Shown here piece after piece: positions 7,118 through 11,244 of a DNA stretch of 11,244 nt (positions are counted from its first letter, which is position 1; the number at the start of each line of letters is the position of its first letter). The stretch comes from Chitinophagales bacterium (lineage in GTDB: Bacteria; Bacteroidota; Bacteroidia; Chitinophagales; BACL12), in the NCBI GenBank assembly GCA_014380545.1, contig JACMJP010000406.1:1-11244 (forward strand), written 5' to 3'. The notes beneath the pieces were generated by a model. The model was not told where the DNA came from and searched no databases. It worked only from the letters and a program-made list of their open reading frames with translations. The position numbers and the translations under genes were made by a program.

Positions 7118-7840
7118 TCATAAAAACATAATGTTTTCTTCTCTTATCAATTCCATCCCCTTCATTCTTAAAATAATTTGTGCAACAGTTAAAACATCTT
7201 TGCTGCAATATGTTGCAATGCGGTCTAAATTATTTTCTTCCCAATAAACTTTGCCTACCATGCTCCCGTCAATATCATTTTTTGGTGTGGCAATATTTAA
7301 AATACTTGCAAGCAGATTCAAAGAAGTATAATGTTTATAATCACCAAATTTCCAGAGTTCAAGAGTGTCAACATGATTTACTTCCCAGGGTCTTTTACCT
7401 GAAAGGTCTAACGTATCAGGTAAAACAATTCCATTAATGAGCAATCTTCTGCAAAGCCAGGGCACATCAAATTCTTTTATATTATGCCCGCAAAGCTGAT
7501 AAGCTGTTTTTGCTGTAAATGTTTTAGTGAGTATTTCAAGAAAATCCTTTAATAGAATTTTTTCATCATCATTTTTTAATGTTTTAATTCTTGCCTGGTA
7601 GCCACTGTCAGTTTTAATTAAATGCCCGCAACTTATCACAATTACTTTTCCGAACTCAGCATAAATTCCTGCTTTACTAAAATAGTAATCCGCTTTGTTT
7701 TCTTCTTCCTTTCTGAACCTTCCAACTTTATCATCAAATAACTTTTGAAAATTATCAGGAAGGTCATCATAAGTTCTTTTTTCAGGAACAGTTTCAATAT
7801 CAAAAATGAAAAGATTTTCAGGAATAATGTGGTTGAGCAT
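7118..7840 (-). CDS. Predicted DEDDy 3'-5' exonuclease (PolB-exonuclease-like, DnaQ fold)
   Basis: A 240-residue cytoplasmic nuclease of the RNase H-like exonuclease fold, without a polymerase domain. Exo I is FDIET with D14 and E16; Exo II is GHNIKEFDVPWL with D125; Exo III is Y211-x3-D215 in YCSKD. All four metal-binding acids and the catalytic tyrosine are present, so it should be active. The length and the Exo II sequence GHN...FD.P.L fit the bacterial family of stand-alone 'predicted 3'-5' exonuclease related to the PolB exonuclease domain' (PF10108-like). Such enzymes probably trim DNA or RNA 3' ends; the physiological substrate is not known to me. ATG at 7840 is ten codons before the first strand of the fold. 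It probably shares a transcript with the Kazal inhibitor gene 33 nt downstream, although the two have no obvious functional link. Confidence 0.9.
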   Translation of the reverse strand: MLNHIIPENLFIFDIETVPEKRTYDDLPDNFQKLFDDKVGRFRKEEENKADYYFSKAGIYAEFGKVIVISCGHLIKTDSGYQARIKTLKNDDEKILLKDFLEILTKTFTAKTAYQLCGHNIKEFDVPWLCRRLLINGIVLPDTLDLSGKRPWEVNHVDTLELWKFGDYKHYTSLNLLASILNIATPKNDIDGSMVGKVYWEENNLDRIATYCSKDVLTVAQIILRMKGMELIREENIMFL

Positions 7841-7993
7841 GCCTCGAATTTTTGATGAAGATATTTAACTTATTTTACTAAACAAAACAGCCTTAAATTT
7901 TTGAACGCAGGGTAACTAGAGGGCGGGAAATTTTCATTCCCTAACTCATCCAGCCATTTCACCCTGTAAAATAGTGCTTTCACTCAAAGTGCC

Positions 7994-8024
7994 TTGCACA
8001 GTAAATATTCATGAAGTAATTTTC
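7994..8024 (+). promoter_or_regulatory. Candidate -33/-7 promoter for the 77-aa membrane protein
   Basis: TTG at 7994-7996, a 20-nt spacer, then TAATTTTC at 8017-8024, which matches TAnnTTTG at five of six fixed positions. A transcript from about 8030 would have a leader of about 27 nt before the ATG at 8057. The remaining stretch from 7841 holds only a short GGGAA/TTCCC inverted repeat (7925-7941). Confidence 0.4.
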
Positions 8025-8056
8025 CCATACATTAGTTATAACCTGAAACTTAACTT

Positions 8057-8290
8057 ATGCCAACTATTAATTCATTTAAAAACTTCACTTCTGATTTTGA
8101 TCAGGATTTGGAGTTCCCGCCATTAAAATTCCCGGATCGGAGCAGAACAATTATATCCGATAAAACAGAAAATTTACCCCTGGTAAATACAAAAAAAATT
8201 AAAGTAGAAAGAATTATTGTGGAAGTTGGTGCATGGCTGCAGGTAGTTATTATTCTTTATTTAATTATTTGGTTATTTTTTATTCGCTAA
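8057..8290 (+). CDS. Small C-terminally anchored membrane protein, unknown function
   Basis: A 77-residue protein with a hydrophilic N-terminal half and one strong membrane segment at about 54-76 (IVEVGAWLQVVIILYLIIW followed by LFFIR). Residues 12-30 are acidic then Pro-rich (DFDQDLEFPPLKFPDRS), and KKIKVER at 46-52 is a basic stretch just before the membrane, predicting a cytoplasmic N-terminus by the positive-inside rule. There is no signal peptide and no family I recognise. It has its own candidate promoter, is divergent from the exonuclease gene, and is followed by 187 nt without a gene. The clear bipartite design and clean start support a real gene. Confidence 0.6.
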   Translation: MPTINSFKNFTSDFDQDLEFPPLKFPDRSRTIISDKTENLPLVNTKKIKVERIIVEVGAWLQVVIILYLIIWLFFIR

Positions 8291-8341
8291 TTAGGAAAGA
8301 ATTAATTACCGATAAATTAAAAAGTTCAGAGCCCAAAATAA

Positions 8342-8389
8342 ATCACCACTATTGGTGATTAAAGGGGATATAGATAAATCTGAAGTTTG
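8342..8389 (+). promoter_or_regulatory. Palindromic operator plus -7 element for the T9SS protein gene
   Basis: ATCACCACTATTGGTGAT at 8342-8359 has perfect 6-bp arms (ATCACC/GGTGAT) around ACTATT; 14 of 18 positions are symmetric overall. Exactly 22 nt after it comes GAAGTTTG (8382-8389), resembling the -7 TAnnTTTG. The expected -33 position holds TTA rather than TTG, so the promoter may need an activator bound at the palindrome. Transcription would start near 8395, leaving a leader of about 80 nt. The arrangement repeats the one at 6338-6385 base for base in spacing. Confidence 0.5.
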
Positions 8390-8405
8390 AAGTACATTTA
8401 TAATT

Positions 8406-8464
8406 GGGTAAGTTATTTTCACTAAATAATTTATCCGAAAATAAATTAACAATTTATATTACCC
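8406..8464 (+). other. Nested inverted repeats in the 5' leader of the T9SS protein gene
   Basis: GGGTAA (8406-8411) can pair with TTACCC (8459-8464), enclosing a second perfect inverted repeat TAATTTAT (8427-8434) / ATAAATTA (8441-8448) with loop CCGAAA. The outer stem closes 13 nt before the ATG. The inner stem is A/T only and so weak. It could form an RNA structure affecting translation, or be chance in AT-rich sequence. Confidence 0.3.
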
Positions 8465-8477
8465 ATAGCTTAAAATT

Positions 8478-11096
8478 ATGAAAAGCCTAAAAACTTTTGT
8501 TTTTACAATTGCATCAATTGTAATTTCAACTCAACTAAAAGCACAGGCACCCGAAATTGCATGGGATAACACCATTGGTGGAAATGAATATGATTATCTT
8601 CAATCCGTTCGACAAACCACCGACGGAGGCTATATACTTGGCGGATATACAAGATCCGGCATTTCTGGGGATAAAACGGAAGCAAGTCTTGGTGAAAATG
8701 ATTACTGGGTGGTAAAACTTAGTTTCTCTGGGGACATTGAATGGCAAAACACGATTGGTGGAAGTGGATTTGATGAACTTCAATCCGTTCAACAAACTAC
8801 AGATGGAGGATTTATTCTTGGTGGATATTCCAATTCGCCCGTCTCTGAAGATAAAAGCGAAGGCGACCCTTTAAGCAGCGTTGATTATTGGGTAGTAAAA
8901 ATTGATGCAAGTGGCGATATTGAATGGGATAACACGATTGGTGGGAATTCAAATGATTGGCTGTATTCCGTTCAACAAACTACGGATGGAGGATTTATTC
9001 TTGGTGGATATTCCACTTCACCCGTCTCCGGAGATAAAAGCGAAGGTAGCCTTTTTGGCAGCGTTGATTATTGGGTAGTAAAAATTGATGCAAGTGGCGG
9101 TATTGAATGGCAGAACACGATTCGTGGAAATTCCGATGATTTACTCTATTCCATTCAGCAAACATATGACGGAGGTTATATCCTGGGCGGATACTCAAAT
9201 TCAGGTATCTTCGGGGACAAGACAGAAGTCAGTCTTGGTGAAAATGATTACTGGGTAGTAAAGCTTGATGATGATGGGGTTATTGAATGGCAGAACACGA
9301 TTGGTGGAAGTTCGGATGATTTATTGTATTCCATTCAACAAAGTTCCGATGGAGGTTATATTCTTGGTGGATATTCAGAATCCGGCATTTCGGGCGATAA
9401 AAATGAAACGAACATTGGCGGCTCAGATTACTGGGTTGTAAAATTAGACACAAGCGGAAACATTGAGTGGCAGAATACAATTGGCGGAAATTCATGGGAT
9501 ATTTTGAATTCCGTTCAACAAACCGAAGATGGAGGGTATATCCTCGGGGGATACTCACATTCCGGCGTATCGGGCGATAAAACAGAAGCTAGTATGGGAT
9601 CTGATATCTGGTCAGTAAAACTAAATTCCACTGGCAATATTGAATCGCAGAATACGATTGGGGGAAGTACCTTTGATTTTCTTTTTTCCAGTCATCAAAC
9701 CGCCGATGGAGGCTATATCCTGGGAGGAAGCTCAAAGTCCAATATTTCTGGCGACAAAACGGAAGCTAACCTTGGAGACTATGATTACTGGGTAGTAAAA
9801 CTTAATCCTGATTGCACAGCAATAAATTATTATGCTGATGCAGATGATGATGGATATGGCAATATATTAAATGATTCCCTATCATGTAATATCCCTGTGG
9901 GATATGTAGCTGAGGGCACGGATTGCAATGATGCAAATAATTTAATTAATCCCAGTGCAACAGAAATATGTAATACGCTTGACGATAACTGCGATGGAAA
10001 TACAGATGAAGGTTTAACTTTCACAACATATTATTTAGATGCAGACGCAGACGGATTCGGAAATACTACGGATTCAATTTATTCATGTTCTGAATTTGCA
10101 GGATATGTTGCAAATAATTTTGATTGTAATGATGCAGATAATTTAATTAACTCTACTACACTAGAAATATGTAATGCGGTTGATGATAACTGCGATGGGA
10201 ATGAAGACGAAGGATTAACTTTTATTACTTATTTTTTTGATGCAGACTTAGATGGATTTGGGAATACTACCGATTCAATTTATTCATGCTCTGAAATTGC
10301 GGGATATGTTGCAAATAATTTAGATTGCAATGATGCAAACAATTTAATTAATCCCGCTGCAACAGAAATATGTAATGCCATTGACGATAACTGCGATGGA
10401 AATACAGATGAAGGGTTAACTTTTAATACTTATTATTTAGATGCAGACGCAGATGGATTTGGCGATGTTTTAGTTTCCACTTCAACATGCGATGGTCCGC
10501 CAGCAAGTTATGTAGAAGATAGCTCTGATTGTAATGATGCAAATAATTCAATTAATATTGGTACAAAAGAAATATGCAATGCAATTGACGATAACTGCGA
10601 TGGAAATACAGATGAAGGATTCACTTTTACCACTTACTATTTTGATGCAGATGCAGACGAGTTTGGAGATGCTTTGATTTCCACTACAACCTGCGATGGT
10701 TCGCCTACAGGGTATATTAACGACAGTACAGATTGCGATGATACCAACCCCAACATTTATCCCGGCGCAACAGAAATATTAAATGGCATTGATGATAATT
10801 GTAATCAAGTCATTGATGAGGGATTAGTAAATATTAATTCAATAGAAAATAATTTCTTCATAAATATTTATCCAAACCCTGCAAATAATAAAATAACTAT
10901 TGCATTTAACGAACAAATAAATACAGAAGCACAAATAACAATTACAGATATTACCGGAAAATTAATTTCATCATTTCAATTACAACCATTAGAACAACAA
11001 CTTGAAATTGATATCTCCTCTTATGCAGCATCCTTATATTTTGTAAAACTGCAATATGATGGAATAACTGAATTACAGAAATTTATTAAAGAATAA
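8478..11096 (+). CDS. Secreted propeller/MopE-repeat protein with T9SS type A sorting domain
   Basis: An 872-residue modular surface or secreted protein. Residues 1-22 are a signal peptide ending LKA before Q23. Residues 24-445 hold seven repeats of 58-63 residues (IEWQNTIGG, then SVQQTTDGGYILGGYS, then DYWVVKLD), the number expected for a seven-bladed beta-propeller. Residues 446-782 hold five MopE-type putative metal-binding repeats (YYxDADxDGFG, then DCND, then EICNAIDDNCDGNTDEG). Residues 793-872 are a type A sorting domain: YPNP at 798-801, DITGKLI, IDISSYAASLYFVKL and a C-terminal KFIKE, which directs export by the type IX secretion system and attachment or release at the surface. Asp-rich DxDxDG loops suggest calcium binding; I infer this from their likeness to EF-hand and thrombospondin-3 loops. 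The ligand of the propeller is unknown; adhesion or extracellular binding is likely. A tandem paralogue begins 23 nt later. Confidence 0.9.
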   Translation: MKSLKTFVFTIASIVISTQLKAQAPEIAWDNTIGGNEYDYLQSVRQTTDGGYILGGYTRSGISGDKTEASLGENDYWVVKLSFSGDIEWQNTIGGSGFDELQSVQQTTDGGFILGGYSNSPVSEDKSEGDPLSSVDYWVVKIDASGDIEWDNTIGGNSNDWLYSVQQTTDGGFILGGYSTSPVSGDKSEGSLFGSVDYWVVKIDASGGIEWQNTIRGNSDDLLYSIQQTYDGGYILGGYSNSGIFGDKTEVSLGENDYWVVKLDDDGVIEWQNTIGGSSDDLLYSIQQSSDGGYILGGYSESGISGDKNETNIGGSDYWVVKLDTSGNIEWQNTIGGNSWDILNSVQQTEDGGYILGGYSHSGVSGDKTEASMGSDIWSVKLNSTGNIESQNTIGGSTFDFLFSSHQTADGGYILGGSSKSNISGDKTEANLGDYDYWVVKLNPDCTAINYYADADDDGYGNILNDSLSCNIPVGYVAEGTDCNDANNLINPSATEICNTLDDNCDGNTDEGLTFTTYYLDADADGFGNTTDSIYSCSEFAGYVANNFDCNDADNLINSTTLEICNAVDDNCDGNEDEGLTFITYFFDADLDGFGNTTDSIYSCSEIAGYVANNLDCNDANNLINPAATEICNAIDDNCDGNTDEGLTFNTYYLDADADGFGDVLVSTSTCDGPPASYVEDSSDCNDANNSINIGTKEICNAIDDNCDGNTDEGFTFTTYYFDADADEFGDALISTTTCDGSPTGYINDSTDCDDTNPNIYPGATEILNGIDDNCNQVIDEGLVNINSIENNFFINIYPNPANNKITIAFNEQINTEAQITITDITGKLISSFQLQPLEQQLEIDISSYAASLYFVKLQYDGITELQKFIKE
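8547..9812 (+). repeat. Seven in-frame propeller-type repeats (58-63 codons each)
   Basis: Unit starts: 8547, 8736, 8919, 9102, 9282, 9462 and 9639. Each carries W-x-N-T-I-x-G, D-G-G-[YF]-I-L-G-G and [DI]-[YI]-W-x-V-K-[LI]. Units 2 and 3 are nearly identical at DNA level across most of their length, and units 1 and 4 share the block encoding SLGENDYWVVKL, which points to recent unit duplication or recombination. Unit 7 is the most divergent (IES in place of IEW, GGSS in place of GGYS). Confidence 0.85.
9813..10823 (+). repeat. Five in-frame MopE-type metal-binding repeats (63-72 codons each)
   Basis: Unit starts: 9813, 10029, 10230, 10431 and 10635. Each unit has an Asp-rich DADxDGFG-like loop, four cysteines (S/T-C, D-C-N-D, E-I-C-N, D-D-N-C) and ends DEG. 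Units 2 and 3 are nearly identical in DNA. Unit 5 has lost one cysteine (EILNG, L768, instead of EICNA), reads DEFG in place of DGFG, and has NCNQVIDEG in place of NCDGNTDEG, so it is probably the oldest or least constrained copy. Confidence 0.85.
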
Positions 11097-11119
11097 ATAA
11101 CTTTTACTAACTCAACAAT

Positions 11120-11244
11120 ATGAAATATCTAACACCTTTACTTTTAACAATCGTGTCAATTTTAATTTCGACTCAACTAAAAGCACAGTCACCTAAAATT
11201 GAATGGCAGAATACAATCGGGGGAAATGGATATGATGCTCTCTA
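11120..11244 (+). CDS. Tandem paralogue of the 872-aa T9SS protein (3' end outside window)
   Basis: Only the first 41 codons are visible. They encode a signal peptide (MKYLTPLLLTIVSILISTQL, then KAQ) and the start of a first propeller repeat, IEWQNTIGGNGYDAL. Residues ISTQLKAQ and the repeat start match the upstream gene, and the DNA is similar enough to show a fairly recent tandem duplication. The gap to the previous stop is 23 nt with no terminator, so both genes are probably on one transcript. The ATG at 11120 is set by the signal peptide. The remaining domains cannot be seen, but more propeller repeats are expected. Confidence 0.85.
   Translation, partial: MKYLTPLLLTIVSILISTQLKAQSPKIEWQNTIGGNGYDAL

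Noticed and set aside
7017..7208. 63-codon minus-strand frame spanning the exonuclease/Kazal junction
   Set aside because: It overlaps the ends of two well-supported genes in another frame and shows no recognisable feature.
7925..7941. GGGAA/TTCCC inverted repeat downstream of nothing and upstream of the 77-aa gene
   Set aside because: A 5-bp stem with a 7-nt loop and no T-tract, between divergent genes, is not a terminator and may be chance.
8569..8581. CACCATTGGTG palindrome inside the first propeller unit, similar to the operator
   Set aside because: It is set by the codons for the conserved N-T-I-G-G motif, and the central spacing differs from the intergenic sites.
8503..9558. Several minus-strand frames opposite the propeller repeats
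   Set aside because: They recur with the same period as the repeats and are antisense shadows of the conserved codons.
8547..10823. Regular repeats that could be taken for a CRISPR or satellite array
   Set aside because: The units are multiples of three, conserved at protein level and lie in one long frame; there are no constant repeats with unique spacers.

Overview
The window looks like the chromosome of a Bacteroidota bacterium, probably of the Chitinophagales/Sphingobacteriales type. It is AT-rich, start codons lack Shine-Dalgarno sequences, and candidate promoters resemble the Bacteroidota -33 TTG / -7 TAnnTTTG pattern. One protein ends in a type IX secretion system (T9SS) type A sorting domain, and there is a DUF5723-like outer-membrane protein beside a large lipoprotein. 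The species assignment is an inference from these traits.

Left part (1-6241, all minus strand): reading in the direction of transcription, there is a fused two-NBD oligopeptide-type ABC ATPase (594 aa), a 706-aa all-beta surface lipoprotein starting at TTG, a DUF5723-like beta-barrel protein (432 aa) and a geranylgeranyl-reductase-family flavoprotein that runs off the left edge. Gaps are 46, 14 and 75 nt, so co-transcription is plausible, at least for the lipoprotein/barrel pair.

Middle part (6242-8290): a divergent promoter region precedes two small plus-strand genes that overlap out of frame: a 100-aa protein of unknown function and a 44-aa lipoprotein that falls below usual ORF cut-offs. 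They end at a strong hairpin terminator shared with a convergent minus-strand pair, a DEDDy 3'-5' exonuclease followed by a secreted Kazal-type protease inhibitor. A divergent 77-aa protein with a C-terminal membrane segment follows.

Right part (8291-11244): a 872-aa secreted modular protein (signal peptide, seven propeller-like repeats, five MopE-type metal-binding repeats, T9SS sorting domain) is followed after 23 nt by the start of a tandem paralogue cut by the window edge.

The most interesting signal is regulatory. An 18-bp near-palindrome, ATCACC-ACTATT-GGTGAT, occurs upstream of the 100-aa gene (6338) and, with one mismatch between copies, upstream of the 872-aa gene (8342). In both places it lies exactly 40 bases ahead of a TGAASTTTG -7-like element. 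This suggests one transcription factor controls an envelope lipoprotein locus and a secreted T9SS protein locus.
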